A stretch of 48,174 nt of DNA from NCBI RefSeq assembly GCF_036567765.1, contig NZ_DATCTU010000082.1, forward strand, positions 1-48,174, read 5' to 3'. Below, piece by piece: positions 1 to 9,038 of the stretch; position 1 is the stretch's first letter, and every line of letters starts with the position of its first letter. The DNA comes from Pseudobacteroides sp. (GTDB taxonomy: Bacteria; Bacillota; Clostridia; Acetivibrionales; DSM-2933). Both the position numbers and the translations under genes were made by a program. The notes beneath the pieces were generated by a model that saw only the letters and a program-made list of their open reading frames with translations, made no database searches and had not been told where the DNA came from.

Positions 1-30
1 ACAGGAATTTATACATATAAGAGCATTAGT

Positions 31-468
31 TTACTTAAGTTCACTTCGGTCGGCTTGAACAACTTCCAAAGCTTCTTTTAGAATACCCTCAACCTTATCT
101 AATATGCTGTCGGCGTATTCCCTTGTTCCGAACCTTATTTCTTTTGCGTTCTTTTGAGCATTTGATATTATTTCATTCGCTTGATCGTATGCCTGCTTTG
201 TAATTTCATGTTCATCAACCAATGAAGCAATCTTACTTTCAGCTTCCCTCACTACATTATTAGCTTCCTTCTGGGCTTCCATAAGTATCCTTTGTCTTTC
301 TTCCTTCACCCACTTGGCTTGTTTTAAGTCGTCTGGAAGTTTGAGCCTCATTTCCTTTATGATTTCCAGTACCTCCTCCCTATCTACAAGACACCTTCCG
401 CTAAATGGCACGCTAACGCTTTTTTCAATTATATCTTCCAACGTTTCCAAAATAGATAGGATCTCCAT
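31..468 (-). CDS. Coiled-coil 'ATPase subunit H-like' hypothetical protein
   Basis: A 145-residue soluble protein with no signal peptide. Residues about 45-145 are rich in Glu, Lys, Ala and Gln and read as one long coiled coil, similar to the small proteins often annotated as V-type ATPase subunit H/E-like or DivIVA-like in Clostridia. No catalytic motif is visible, and no real ATP synthase genes are nearby, so a role in ATP synthesis is not supported. The ATG is preceded by GGAGG at 6-base spacing, which fixes the start. It is the last visible gene of the minus-strand group recG-rsmD-coaD-this gene, a recurrent clostridial order, and lies 68 bases after coaD. The function is unknown; the existence of the gene is secure. 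Confidence 0.8.
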   Translation of the reverse strand: MEILSILETLEDIIEKSVSVPFSGRCLVDREEVLEIIKEMRLKLPDDLKQAKWVKEERQRILMEAQKEANNVVREAESKIASLVDEHEITKQAYDQANEIISNAQKNAKEIRFGTREYADSILDKVEGILKEALEVVQADRSELK

Positions 469-536
469 TATATTCCTCCACTCTCTTTTATTTTAGTGAA
501 CAGATACATTTTATATCGCAGGATTTTTATTTATAA

Positions 537-1016
537 TCATCTTGCCATTCTATTTATAATATCCTCCCTTATACACTCAGGTACAAGGCCTTCAATATTT
601 CCGTTGTTCCTTGCCAGCTCCTTAACCGCACTTGAGCTTAAGAAAAAATAGTTTATATTGGTCATCATAAACAAGGTCTCAACTTCAGGGTCGAGATTTT
701 TGTTTAATAATGCCATTTGCAGCTCATATTCAAAATCAGACACTGCCCTTAATCCTTTAATTATTGAGCATGCATTCTTTTCTTTTATAAAATCCACAAG
801 CAGGCCGTCAAAGGATTCAACAACCACATTCTCTCGATCCTTTAGTACCTTCTCCAAAAGACCCACCCTTTCATCAAGTGAGAAAGTAGGATTTTTCCTT
901 GAATTGACAAGAACCGCAACTATCAGCTTGTCACAAAGCTTTGCAGCCCTATCTATAATATCCAGATGACCATTGGTCACCGGATCAAAACTTCCTGGAT
1001 AAACACAAATCTTCAA
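537..1016 (-). CDS. coaD: Pantetheine-phosphate adenylyltransferase
   Basis: The enzyme makes dephospho-CoA from 4'-phosphopantetheine and ATP, the penultimate step of CoA biosynthesis, in the cytosol. The nucleotidyltransferase signature is at the N-terminus ([16 protein letters not shown], with the TNGH form of the T/HxGH motif), followed by the usual [12 protein letters not shown] block near residue 88 and FLSSSAVKE near residue 126. Its 159 residues are normal for the family. The start is TTG, preceded by AAGGCGG at 7 bases; no in-frame ATG is better placed. The gene follows rsmD by 20 bases, as in most Firmicutes, so the two are very probably co-transcribed. Confidence 0.97.
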   Translation of the reverse strand: MKICVYPGSFDPVTNGHLDIIDRAAKLCDKLIVAVLVNSRKNPTFSLDERVGLLEKVLKDRENVVVESFDGLLVDFIKEKNACSIIKGLRAVSDFEYELQMALLNKNLDPEVETLFMMTNINYFFLSSSAVKELARNNGNIEGLVPECIREDIINRMAR

Positions 1017-1036
1017 ACTACCAACCGCCTTAATAA

Positions 1037-1588
1037 CTATTTGCTGTAAAACGAAAGCATTGTATTTCCATATTTCTGGCTTCTATAAAGCTTAATTTCG
1101 CCAACTTGCTCCGGAACTTTGTCTTTTACGTCATGTTCCGCAATAATTAAACCATTGTCTATAATTATATCACTATTTGCCAGGTAATTTAAAGTTTCTT
1201 CAACAAAATTTTTACTATAGGGTGGATCCATAAAAATCAAGTCAAATTTTTTACCGGAGCCGGTTAGCTTTATAATGGCTGACCTGACATCACAATTAAC
1301 TACCTGGGATTTGTCCAGAAATTTTGTATGTACAAGATTATCTTTTATTATGCCGGCACATTCACGGGATTGGTCTACAAAAACCGCTTCCTTTGCCCCT
1401 CTGCTTAAAGCCTCTATTCCAAGGCTTCCAGTCCCTGAATATAAATCAAGCACCAATGCATCTTCGAGATATCCTGCTATAATATTAAATAATGATTCTT
1501 TGACCCTATCTGTGGTAGGTCTTGTCAAATTACTATCCAATGTTTTAAGCTTATGCCCTTTTGCATAGCCAGATATTACCCTTAAAAT
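1037..1588 (-). CDS. rsmD: 16S rRNA (guanine966-N2)-methyltransferase, probable ATT start
   Basis: RsmD methylates G966 of 16S rRNA using S-adenosylmethionine. The SAM-binding loop ([19 protein letters not shown]) and the catalytic MDPPY motif are both present. The first ATG, at 1540, would begin at Leu/Asp-Ser-Asn and drop the conserved N-terminus. The reading frame, however, stays open upstream and encodes [17 protein letters not shown], which is the family N-terminus (RVISG...KGxKL). No ATG, GTG or TTG lies in frame there. The only codon placed 6 bases after the strong GGAGGA box is ATT at 1588-1586, giving 183 residues, the family's normal length. ATT initiation is rare (infC is the known case), so this is an inference from the frame and the ribosome binding site. 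It is co-directional with coaD and recG. Confidence 0.88.
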   Translation of the reverse strand: MLRVISGYAKGHKLKTLDSNLTRPTTDRVKESLFNIIAGYLEDALVLDLYSGTGSLGIEALSRGAKEAVFVDQSRECAGIIKDNLVHTKFLDKSQVVNCDVRSAIIKLTGSGKKFDLIFMDPPYSKNFVEETLNYLANSDIIIDNGLIIAEHDVKDKVPEQVGEIKLYRSQKYGNTMLSFYSK

Positions 1589-1785
1589 AAATATTCCTCC
1601 AAAATTATTATATTAAATCATTACTATTGAATTTGATTGCGGCATTTATTCTTTCATATTATGTCATTTTATTTCATATAATGCTATTTTATATTATGAT
1701 TTCTAATTGTCAACCCCAATATACGCTTTATGCATATGTTTTATGATAAACATTTCAATAAAGCAGTTAAAATGTCGTATATCAA

Positions 1786-3882
1786 TTATAAAAAGCTCAG
1801 TCCTTCGATTTTTCCCGCAAATCGTTCCTTTACAGCCATCCTTATCAGTTTGCTGTCATCACGAATAAGTATGGGGTCCTGTGCTATCAGATTAGCGGCT
1901 GCATCCTGAGCCGTTTTAAGTATCTGCATATCCTTATACAGGTTTGCAATTTTAAGCTCCGGCAAGCCATGCTGCCTTGTTCCGAAAAACTCTCCCGGAC
2001 CTCTTAGCTCCAAATCTTTTTCCGATATGATAAACCCATCATTGGTTTTTTCCATTACCTTCATTCTTTGTTTGGCAAAAGCACCCCTTCCCTCATTAAA
2101 AAGGATGCAGAACGACTCCTCCGAGCCTCTTCCAACTCTCCCCCTTAGCTGGTGGAGCTGGGATAAACCAAACCTCTCCGCATTTTCTATCACCATGACT
2201 GTAGCATTAGGAACATTTACGCCCACTTCAATTACCGTTGTTGAAACCAAAATATCCAGATTTCCCTTAACAAAATCGGTCATTACTGCATCCTTGTCTT
2301 TAGGCTTCATCTTGCCGTGAATAAGCCCCACCCTAAGATCTTTAAAATCATTTGCGGCAATAGTCTCTGAAAGCTCACTTGCAGCCCTGGCACTAATTTC
2401 TTCCGATTCCTCCACAAGGGGGCATACCATATATACCTGTCTTCCCTCTTTTACCTTTTTTCTTATGAAGTCATATATCCTTTGCCTCATTCCGTTATCT
2501 ACAGCATATGTTTTAATAGGCTTTCTGCCTGGAGGAAGCTCATTTATAACGGATATATCCAAATCCCCGTATAATATAAGTGCCAGGGTTCTAGGAATAG
2601 GCGTGGCTGTCATTACAAGAACATCAGGATCCTTCCCCTTCTTTGACAAAACAGCTCTTTGCCTTACTCCGAACCTGTGCTGTTCATCCGTAACAACAAG
2701 CCCTAAAGAACTGAATTCCACCCTGTCCTCCAAAAGTGCATGGGTACCTATGAGGATATCAATCCTGCCGCATTTTAATTCTTCAAGGATCCCTTTCTTT
2801 TCTTTTGCAGTTTTGCTTCCTGTAAGTAAGGCTATATTGACATCAAACCCTTTAAACAGCTTTGACATGGTTATAAAATGCTGACCTGCCAATATCTCTG
2901 TAGGCACCATCAAAGCACCCTGATAGCCGCCAAGTACTGCCTTATACAGTGCAAGTGCGGCAACAACAGTTTTACCTGAGCCTACATCCCCTTGCACGAG
3001 CCTGTTCATAACCTTCTTGCTCTCCATATCCCTTTTTATCTCATCAAAAACATTTTGCTGTGCACCGGTCAGAGAGAAGGGCAATGACTTTATAAACTCA
3101 TCCAGCTTTTCTTCATTTTTACTAAACTCAATACCGTTCTGTTCCTTGCTTAAGGTAGATTTTAAGCTGAAAAGCCCTATCTGCATAAAGAAAAGCTCCT
3201 CAAATACCAACCTGTATCTGGCATTTTTGAAATCCTCAAAGCTTGTGGGAAAGTGTATATTTGATAATGCATAATTAATCTCCGGCAGCTTATAGCTTGC
3301 CCTTAAAGACAAAGGCAATGTCTCCTCAACCTTGCCGCCCACAACCTCCATTGCACTTTTTACAGCGGACCTAATGACATTCTGGGACAAATCCATTGTA
3401 GATGGATAAACGGGCACAATTCTGCAAATTTTGCTGCTTTTCTCATCCCCAACCTTTTCATAAATAGGATTCTGAATCTCGAGAGTGTTAAACTTTCTTG
3501 TTATTCTTCCAAAAAATCTGTATCTTTCACCGTGCTTAAATACATTTTTAATATATGGCTGATTAAACCAGCAAGCTGTTATTGAGCCTGTCTCATCTTT
3601 TATGACAAGCTTGCTTATCAGAACTCCTCTTCTAGGCCTGCTTTCATTGACCCTGGATGCTATTTGTCCCTCAAACCCACATTTTTCATCGTCCTCTAGT
3701 ATATTTATTTTTTTTATATTATTCCTGTCCTCATATTCACGAGGAAAATATGATATTATATCTTCTATATTAAAAATACCCAGCCTGTGAAAAAGTTTTT
3801 CCCTGACTTCTCCAATGCCTTTTAAATATTTTAAGGGCTTTCTCATTATCTCATTAACATTATAGTTTCCGGTCCCTTTCAT
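1786..3882 (-). CDS. recG: ATP-dependent DNA helicase RecG
   Basis: RecG remodels stalled replication forks and Holliday junctions. Its 698 residues match the family's usual length of about 690. An N-terminal helical/wedge OB-fold region (residues about 10-230) is followed by the superfamily 2 helicase core: Walker A GDVGSGKTVVA near residue 300, the DEQH box in VTDEQHRFG near residue 400, TATPIPRT, and the motif VI stretch HQLRGRVGRG. The start ATG has GGAGA about 8 bases upstream; a second in-frame Met at residue 13 (MRKPLKYLKGIG) is nearer to where homologues often begin. The gene is divergent from rpmB and about 200 bases upstream of rsmD. Nothing is unusual. Confidence 0.97.
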   Translation of the reverse strand: MKGTGNYNVNEIMRKPLKYLKGIGEVREKLFHRLGIFNIEDIISYFPREYEDRNNIKKINILEDDEKCGFEGQIASRVNESRPRRGVLISKLVIKDETGSITACWFNQPYIKNVFKHGERYRFFGRITRKFNTLEIQNPIYEKVGDEKSSKICRIVPVYPSTMDLSQNVIRSAVKSAMEVVGGKVEETLPLSLRASYKLPEINYALSNIHFPTSFEDFKNARYRLVFEELFFMQIGLFSLKSTLSKEQNGIEFSKNEEKLDEFIKSLPFSLTGAQQNVFDEIKRDMESKKVMNRLVQGDVGSGKTVVAALALYKAVLGGYQGALMVPTEILAGQHFITMSKLFKGFDVNIALLTGSKTAKEKKGILEELKCGRIDILIGTHALLEDRVEFSSLGLVVTDEQHRFGVRQRAVLSKKGKDPDVLVMTATPIPRTLALILYGDLDISVINELPPGRKPIKTYAVDNGMRQRIYDFIRKKVKEGRQVYMVCPLVEESEEISARAASELSETIAANDFKDLRVGLIHGKMKPKDKDAVMTDFVKGNLDILVSTTVIEVGVNVPNATVMVIENAERFGLSQLHQLRGRVGRGSEESFCILFNEGRGAFAKQRMKVMEKTNDGFIISEKDLELRGPGEFFGTRQHGLPELKIANLYKDMQILKTAQDAAANLIAQDPILIRDDSKLIRMAVKERFAGKIEGLSFL

Positions 3883-4003
3883 ATTTATTTCTCCGTTCGC
3901 TTAACTTCCTTTTGTATTTTTATATCTGTATTTTATCATATACACATTAAGGCTGCAAAATGGCTTACCCTATAAATTTTTAAATAAAATTTGTAAAAAT
4001 CAC

Positions 4004-4033
4004 TTGCAGTATCCACATATGTTGTGTTAGAAT
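4004..4033 (+). promoter_or_regulatory. rpmB: Candidate sigma-A promoter of rpmB
   Basis: TTGCAG at 4004-4009 and TAGAAT at 4028-4033 are separated by 18 bases, about 75 bases before the rpmB ATG. The match is good but not perfect, and no start site is known. Confidence 0.45.
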
Positions 4034-4107
4034 TATATTTGCTTTGGGTAAAGCAATTAATTATTAATATAAATATTTCTCCAGACTAAAAGGAGGTGTA
4101 GATATAA

Positions 4108-4296
4108 ATGGCAAAGTGTGAAGTTTGCAGCAAAGACGTTCTCTTCGGATTGAGAGTGAGCCACTCAAACAGAAAAACTAACAGGAGTTGGAAACCAAAC
4201 ATCAGAAAAGTAAAAATTGTTGATAAAGGAACAACTAAATCAATATATATCTGTTCAAGATGCTTGCGTTCAAACAAAGTAACAAGAGCTGTATAA
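4108..4296 (+). CDS. rpmB: 50S ribosomal protein L28, zinc-ribbon form
   Basis: L28 is a component of the large ribosomal subunit. The 62-residue protein has the typical core GLRVSHSNRKTNRSWKPNI and two CxxC pairs (CEVC at residues 4-7 and CSRC near residue 50), so it is the cysteine-containing, zinc-binding version rather than the Zur-controlled Cys-free paralogue. The start is fixed by AGGAGGTG at 4090-4097. It is a monocistronic gene, divergent from recG, with a candidate promoter about 75 bases upstream. A two-hairpin repeat and a strong terminator follow immediately. Confidence 0.98.
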   Translation: MAKCEVCSKDVLFGLRVSHSNRKTNRSWKPNIRKVKIVDKGTTKSIYICSRCLRSNKVTRAV

Positions 4297-4313
4297 AATT
4301 ATCTTAGACTTAT

Positions 4314-4390
4314 AACAAAATCCTTAGCGATTTTGAAATCTTGATTGTTGTCGTGAGAAATTGTGGTGTACAATACACCATAATTTCTTA
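4314..4390 (+). repeat. Dispersed two-hairpin repeat, copy A
   Basis: This element begins 18 bases after the rpmB stop. It contains a small hairpin (CAAAATC at 4316-4322 with GATTTTG at 4329-4335) and a long one (arms 4355-4370 and 4374-4389, three-base loop CAA, about 15 of 16 positions paired counting G-T). A second copy at 20237-20316, behind another gene, shares the start AACAAAATC, the phrase GTGAGAAATTGTG and the right arm TACACCATAATTTCT. Differences between copies fall mostly in loops or keep pairing. It may be a REP/MITE-like palindrome or a 3'-UTR element. About 270 bases from the element to the next gene otherwise hold only the terminator at 4396. Confidence 0.75.
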
Positions 4391-4395
4391 GACAC

Positions 4396-4432
4396 TAAAA
4401 AATAAAAAAGCATTAAGCTTTTTTATTTTTTA
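4396..4432. terminator. Bidirectional-type terminator after rpmB
   Basis: A perfect 16-bp inverted repeat (4396-4411 and 4417-4432, loop ATTAA) whose arms are A-rich then T-rich, so either strand gives a stem followed by a U-tract. It ends the rpmB transcript. Confidence 0.85.
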
Positions 4433-4662
4433 CAGTTTTTAACCCATCTTTAGTACTTTCTTAAGTATATTCCCAACTATCTTGGGCATTTTTAATACCA
4501 AAATCTTCATAATAACCACTCCCGGCATTATTATATTACTAGTATATTCAATTATCCAATTTTCGTGAATATTTTGATTTATATGAATACTATTTTTCCA
4601 GCTTGAATATATATTACTTATTAAAAACAACAAAAACAATATGAGAAGCTGGAGTGATTTAC

Positions 4663-5349
4663 TTGTATGTTATATTCATCAAAAACTACAAAAAAACCCT
4701 GATTAGGACATGCATACTAATCTTTGCATGGTTTGCTTTATTCATCCTTATCAACTTTATTTTAGGCAAAAGCATGAATTACAGGTTAACAATTAACAAT
4801 TGTTTATCCTTTTCGTGCCCTGCAGAATTCAAAGTTGAAAACGTGTTTGTAAATGAGATTAACAAGGATGACACAATTGAGACGGGGCTTCCATTTATTA
4901 AGCCCAGGACAGAGACTTTCAGAAGCTTTATATCGGACAAAGGCAAATTTGGCTTCGATTATCCATCAGTTTTTAATATAAACGAAAGGGAATTTTCAGG
5001 AAGTGATATTCTTTACCATATTGAATTCAAATCCGATTATTCCAATGGCTTTGTTCAGGTTTGGAATCTATCCTATTCTCTTCAGGAGTTCCTTGATAAA
5101 GCCAAATCCAACTCACAGCTTGATTATCAGTACTTCAGCTCCAAGCCTGCAAGATTTAATACCCTTGATGGGTACATATGGGACTATTCCATAGTGGGTA
5201 AAAACAAAAAACAAATAAAGTGTAATGAGGTTTTCATGCAGAAAAATGACAAACTTTACAGAGTAAGCTATTTCCTTCCGGAAGAGTCATGGAACAACTA
5301 TGAAAAGAAGCTGTTTACCGATATTGTCAATTCACTAAAAATATATTGA
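4663..5349 (+). CDS. Membrane-anchored exported protein of unknown function
   Basis: The frame is open from a GTG at 4654. The better start is TTG at 4663, because the only Shine-Dalgarno-like box, GGAG at 4651-4654, overlaps the GTG but lies 8 bases before the TTG. The protein has about 228 residues. A single hydrophobic segment at about residues 15-33 (LIRTCILIFAWFALFILINF) acts as signal anchor, and the remaining roughly 190 residues would lie outside the cell. That part has a mixed alpha/beta look ending in YRVSYFLPEESW...VNSLKIY, which resembles PsbP/MOG1-like lipid- or protein-binding folds, but I cannot assign a family. It stands between the rpmB terminator and the next small exported gene, in the same direction. 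Confidence 0.7.
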   Translation: MYVIFIKNYKKTLIRTCILIFAWFALFILINFILGKSMNYRLTINNCLSFSCPAEFKVENVFVNEINKDDTIETGLPFIKPRTETFRSFISDKGKFGFDYPSVFNINEREFSGSDILYHIEFKSDYSNGFVQVWNLSYSLQEFLDKAKSNSQLDYQYFSSKPARFNTLDGYIWDYSIVGKNKKQIKCNEVFMQKNDKLYRVSYFLPEESWNNYEKKLFTDIVNSLKIY

Positions 5350-5452
5350 CGCAATTGATGAAAATATTACCGGTTAATTCTCATTTGAATAATTCCGATA
5401 ACACGAAATATGTCTCACATATAAATACAAGTAATATTACGGAGGAATTCAA

Positions 5453-5908
5453 ATGAGAAAGTTCAAAAAGGCTATGCTGATACTGGCCATAGTTGCTGTA
5501 TTCAGTTTTGCAGTACAAATTGTTATGGCCGAAACATTGGGATTTGATCTTATTGACATGCTAAAAAACAAAGTAGCCTCCATGGCAGACTCAAGTACAG
5601 CATCAGTTGAAGCTCAATTGGAAGATACCAAGGACAAAACTTTGACTGAAACTTCCATGTATTTGGACAGCTTCATAAGTGATGTAATTCAAAACCTGAA
5701 TCAGTATGTAGCACAAGAAACTGATCTTGCCAAGAAGAAAATCAAGGAGAAGGGGAAAAATATCGAAAACATAATGGATTCACAAAAACAAGGTCTTATA
5801 GAAAATGCACAAGTTAAAATTAAGAACAAAATCGAAATTGTTACCAAACAAGAGCTTAATGATTTTGATAAGGAGATATCACAGATTTTAAAGGATAAAC
5901 TCAAATAA
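5453..5908 (+). CDS. Small exported coiled-coil protein
   Basis: A 151-residue protein with a clear signal peptide or signal anchor (residues 3-27, KFKKAMLILAIVAVFSFAVQIVMA, cleavable after AMA/E). The mature part is helical and highly charged, Lys/Glu/Gln/Asn rich with heptad-like spacing and no Cys, so a coiled coil at the outer membrane face or wall is likely. The start is fixed by GGAGG about 8 bases upstream. I recognise no family. It is convergent with the FtsA-like gene, and a shared hairpin lies between them. Confidence 0.75.
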   Translation: MRKFKKAMLILAIVAVFSFAVQIVMAETLGFDLIDMLKNKVASMADSSTASVEAQLEDTKDKTLTETSMYLDSFISDVIQNLNQYVAQETDLAKKKIKEKGKNIENIMDSQKQGLIENAQVKIKNKIEIVTKQELNDFDKEISQILKDKLK

Positions 5909-5962
5909 TCAGATAAAAAATCTAATATCTATCACTTTTTTATTGTTTTGAATTATCAATTA

Positions 5963-5993
5963 TATAAGGCATCACCCTGAGTGATGCCTTATA
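5963..5993. terminator. Hairpin between convergent genes
   Basis: A perfect 13-bp stem (5963-5975 and 5981-5993, loop CCTGA; core AAGGCATCAC/GTGATGCCTT). It sits between the 3' ends of the small exported gene and the FtsA-like gene and could serve both. No strong U-tract follows on either side, so efficiency is uncertain. Confidence 0.65.
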
Positions 5994-6037
5994 TTATGCC
6001 TAACTGGAAATAAGGGATTTTATTATGTCACAGGAAA

Positions 6038-8080
6038 TTATGATGGCTCCCAGCATATTTCAATTATGTCACCTGACTTTATTTCATCTGTAAAGGCCGC
6101 TTTTTCACCGTTAATCTTGAACACAGCATTTCCTTTGCCTGAGGACAAATCAAAGTCTATATGATTGAACACATCAATAAATATATATTGCGGCTTATCC
6201 CCCTTCAGCACCGTGTCCTTACCATTTATAGTAACATAGAAAGAATTATCGTGAAATCGTCCTCCATTGCTAATAATGGGATCATTTACAGCATTACTTG
6301 GCTCATTCAAATCATTGTTCTCCCCAACTTGAAGCTTAATTTCTACTATATCACCCTCTATAAGCGTATAAGTTTCATCCGATTCATTTCCATTGACGAT
6401 GATCCTGGATTCGTCCATATCAAAGCCGTACATCTGCAAAAGGTCATTTACACTTGTTATATCCCTTACAAGTATGGAATCACCGTCGGATATATTTATA
6501 TAGTCCTTTTCCTCATTTCCATTTACAAATATTTGAGTTCCTGCATATATAATATCTCCATTAAATGTAATATTTTTTTGGGGAAGTATATTAATGTAAT
6601 CACATAGCCTAGCCTCAGCATCCCTGCCTTGTACAGAAGGTTCAATGTTTATATCATCTCCCGGCTTCAAAACAGTATCAAGGCTTGCCGCTTCTCCGTT
6701 TACAAATATACTTGCTGCTTGTCCATATCCGCCTTTTATAAACAAGGGTTCTCCGTTTAATGTAAATCTAATGCTTTTACCCGATCTTCCTATAAGAGAA
6801 TTCGGGTCAAAACCTGTAAGAACCAGTGAGTCTGCAACAGTAAGTTTCTTAGAGTTAAAAAGCCTTATTTTTTTTCCGTTTAGTTTTACTGTCATAAAAT
6901 CGTGGCCTCTTTGTATAAGTGCTGTTACAGCTATTCCGATAGGAGTTATTGCTTCCGGTCCCGTAAGCTTCTTGCCGCTGAATTTTATATTATTGATATT
7001 ATCGCGGTTTCGTAGGGCAACTCTATCCGGAGGCAAATTTAATATTTCAGCTATCATTTGAGAAAGACCCGGTACCTGACTGCCTCCTCCTATAAGGAAG
7101 ACTGCATTTGTGGCCTTCTGATTGAGTTCAAGAATTTTTTGTGCTATGACAGCAGCCAGGTTTTGTATGGCAGGTTTGATATCGTCAAGTATTTTAGCGA
7201 CCTTAACAACATGCTTTTTCCCCATAATGTCCTTGAAGGTTATGTTGTCTGATGCTGCTTTGGAAAGAGAAGCCTTTATATCCTCTGCAGTATTGAAGTC
7301 CAAAAGGTATTCCCTTGCTATTCTCTCAGTTATCTCATCTCCTGCTAAAGGAACCATTGCATATGCAACTACGCTTCCATCCCTTGTTATAGCTATATCT
7401 GAAGTACCTGCCCCTATATCCACAAGTGCCAGGTTTAACAGTCTGAGCTCTGTTGGTATAGTCACATTAATGGCAGCAATAGGCTCCAGCGTAAGATTTA
7501 TCACCTCAAGGCCAACCTTGTTCATAACGGTATAAAGACTGTCCACTACCACATGGGGAAGGAAAGTAGCCAATATATGGGCTGATATTGTTTTACCCTT
7601 ATGGTCAATGAGGTTTGATATTACATATCCATTGAGATAATAGTTTATAACACTGTATCCCACACAATAAAGCTTTGCTTGTCCCGTGGAAGACTCTTGC
7701 TCATCAAGAATTGCCTGTGCCTTTTGTATGCCTTCCAGTTCCAGACCGTTAATAAGCTCTCTGTCTATAAGTGCTCCCTCATCCACTTCTCTTTCAACTT
7801 TTACCTCGCATGTTTTAAGAACCCTTCCTGCTGCTGCAATTGCCACTTTTTCCAGCTTCATTCCGATTCTTTTTTCCAGCTTTTCCTTTACCTCACCTGC
7901 TACCTCGGCGACTTTCTCAATGTCGTGGATTTGCCCGTTCAGCATAGCCCTGCTTTTATGCTCTACCACTTCTGCTGCCGCTACCTTAAACTTATCCTTT
8001 TCCATATAGCCTACAATCCCAACAATTGTTCTTGTACCGATATCCAGAGAAAAAATCATATCGTTTGCTTCGGTAGTCAT
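6038..8080 (-). CDS. FtsA-like actin-family cell division protein with C-terminal extension
   Basis: Residues about 8-390 form an FtsA/PilM-type actin-fold ATPase: phosphate-1 loop FSLDIGTRTIVGIVG, a 1C/SHS2-like insertion around residues 80-170, phosphate-2 ALVDIGAGTSDIAITRDG and the adenosine motif FLIGGGSQVPGL. FtsA normally ends near 420 residues, whereas this protein has 680. The extra ~280 residues contain several short beta-rich units ending in patterns like LKPGDDINI, ISDGDSILV and EGDIVEI, reminiscent of ThiS/MoaD-like or small barrel repeats. The typical FtsA amphipathic membrane tail is not evident. The ATG follows AGAGGTG by 5 bases. The gene precedes no ftsZ here and is downstream of nth. 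The family is known as 'cell division protein FtsA' paralogues in Clostridia; its exact role is unknown. Confidence 0.85.
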   Translation of the reverse strand: MTTEANDMIFSLDIGTRTIVGIVGYMEKDKFKVAAAEVVEHKSRAMLNGQIHDIEKVAEVAGEVKEKLEKRIGMKLEKVAIAAAGRVLKTCEVKVEREVDEGALIDRELINGLELEGIQKAQAILDEQESSTGQAKLYCVGYSVINYYLNGYVISNLIDHKGKTISAHILATFLPHVVVDSLYTVMNKVGLEVINLTLEPIAAINVTIPTELRLLNLALVDIGAGTSDIAITRDGSVVAYAMVPLAGDEITERIAREYLLDFNTAEDIKASLSKAASDNITFKDIMGKKHVVKVAKILDDIKPAIQNLAAVIAQKILELNQKATNAVFLIGGGSQVPGLSQMIAEILNLPPDRVALRNRDNINNIKFSGKKLTGPEAITPIGIAVTALIQRGHDFMTVKLNGKKIRLFNSKKLTVADSLVLTGFDPNSLIGRSGKSIRFTLNGEPLFIKGGYGQAASIFVNGEAASLDTVLKPGDDINIEPSVQGRDAEARLCDYINILPQKNITFNGDIIYAGTQIFVNGNEEKDYINISDGDSILVRDITSVNDLLQMYGFDMDESRIIVNGNESDETYTLIEGDIVEIKLQVGENNDLNEPSNAVNDPIISNGGRFHDNSFYVTINGKDTVLKGDKPQYIFIDVFNHIDFDLSSGKGNAVFKINGEKAAFTDEIKSGDIIEICWEPS

Positions 8081-8114
8081 AGCAACACCTCTTTTAACAA
8101 TTTATTTATTATTT

Positions 8115-8774
8115 CTATTTATCGGCTACTTCTTCCTTATAGTATCGGCAATCCGTTGCAATGGGGCAAGCCTCGCACTTTGGCTTTCGTGCAAGACAAA
8201 TCCTTCTTCCATGCCAAATAATCAAGTGATGGGCTTTTGACCATTTGTCCATGGGTATGTTCTTTCTTAGCTGCTCCTCAGTGATATCTACATTTTTCCC
8301 GTCAGCCAGGCCAATCCTGTTTGAAACCCTGAAAACATGAGTATCAACCGCTATAGCAGGTATGCCAAATGCATTGCTTAAAACAACATTTGCTGTCTTT
8401 CTTCCTACCCCAGGCAAGGAAACCAAATCCTCCATGTTGTCTGGAACCCTGCCTTGAAACTTTTCTGCCAGTATTTTACACATCTCTTTAATATTCTTTG
8501 ACTTATTTTTATAAAGTCCGATTTCCTTAATTTCATTTTCTAACCGACTTTGATCAAGCTCTAAAAACTCCTCCAACGTCGGATATTTTACAAACAATTT
8601 ATCGGTAACCTTGTTTACGGTTTTATCCGTTGACTGTGCACTTAGCATAGTGGCCACCAGCAATTGAAACGGTGTCCTGAAATTCAGCTCACAATGTGCA
8701 TCAGGATAGGTTTTGTCCAGCATCTCCAATACCTTTTCTATTTTCTTATCTGAAATTATATTGTTCTTTTTCAT
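8115..8774 (-). CDS. nth: Endonuclease III
   Basis: A bifunctional DNA glycosylase/AP lyase that removes oxidised pyrimidines in base excision repair. The helix-hairpin-helix LPGVGRKTANVV carries the catalytic Lys, and VDTHVFRV carries the catalytic Asp. The C-terminal [4Fe-4S] ligands follow the exact C-x6-C-x2-C-x5-C spacing (CLARKPKCEACPIATDC). At 219 residues the length is standard. It lies 34 bases upstream of the FtsA-like gene on the same strand, so the two are probably co-transcribed. Confidence 0.97.
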   Translation of the reverse strand: MKKNNIISDKKIEKVLEMLDKTYPDAHCELNFRTPFQLLVATMLSAQSTDKTVNKVTDKLFVKYPTLEEFLELDQSRLENEIKEIGLYKNKSKNIKEMCKILAEKFQGRVPDNMEDLVSLPGVGRKTANVVLSNAFGIPAIAVDTHVFRVSNRIGLADGKNVDITEEQLRKNIPMDKWSKAHHLIIWHGRRICLARKPKCEACPIATDCRYYKEEVADK

Positions 8775-8870
8775 ATACTGCCTGCTTTCTACTATATCGT
8801 AATCTTTTTTATTTTTTATTATAGCAATTTATTGATTTATTATGAACATTGATTGTTGTAAAGTAATAGA

Positions 8871-9038
8871 TCAATCTTCCTCTTTGTTCAGCATGGACTT
8901 TATTGCTTTAGCCAATACTTCAGTGGATTTAGAGCTATTTATTGCATTCTTGATCTTGCTTTCCCTATTTTTATTTTGTGTTTCATCTATAGATTCTACT
9001 TTTCTCTGATTGTCTTTCGGGCTTTCATTTTTATTCAT
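8871..9038 (-). CDS. Small acidic/basic hypothetical protein, 55 residues
   Basis: An open frame in the 470-base gap between nth and the htrA-like gene. ATG at 9038 is preceded by GAGGAG at about 9 bases, and the frame ends with TGA at 8871. The predicted peptide is hydrophilic for its first 35 residues, then has a short amphipathic stretch (STEVLAKAIKSMLNKEED). There is no signal peptide, no Cys and no recognised family. The ribosome binding site and the good codon pattern support it; the short length limits confidence. It lies between the terminator of the upstream operon and nth, so it needs its own promoter. Confidence 0.55.
   Translation of the reverse strand: MNKNESPKDNQRKVESIDETQNKNRESKIKNAINSSKSTEVLAKAIKSMLNKEED

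Noticed and set aside
4439..4639. 66-residue hydrophobic frame on the minus strand between rpmB and the next gene
   Set aside because: It starts at TTG with no ribosome binding site, overlaps the leader of the next plus-strand gene and has AT-driven composition.
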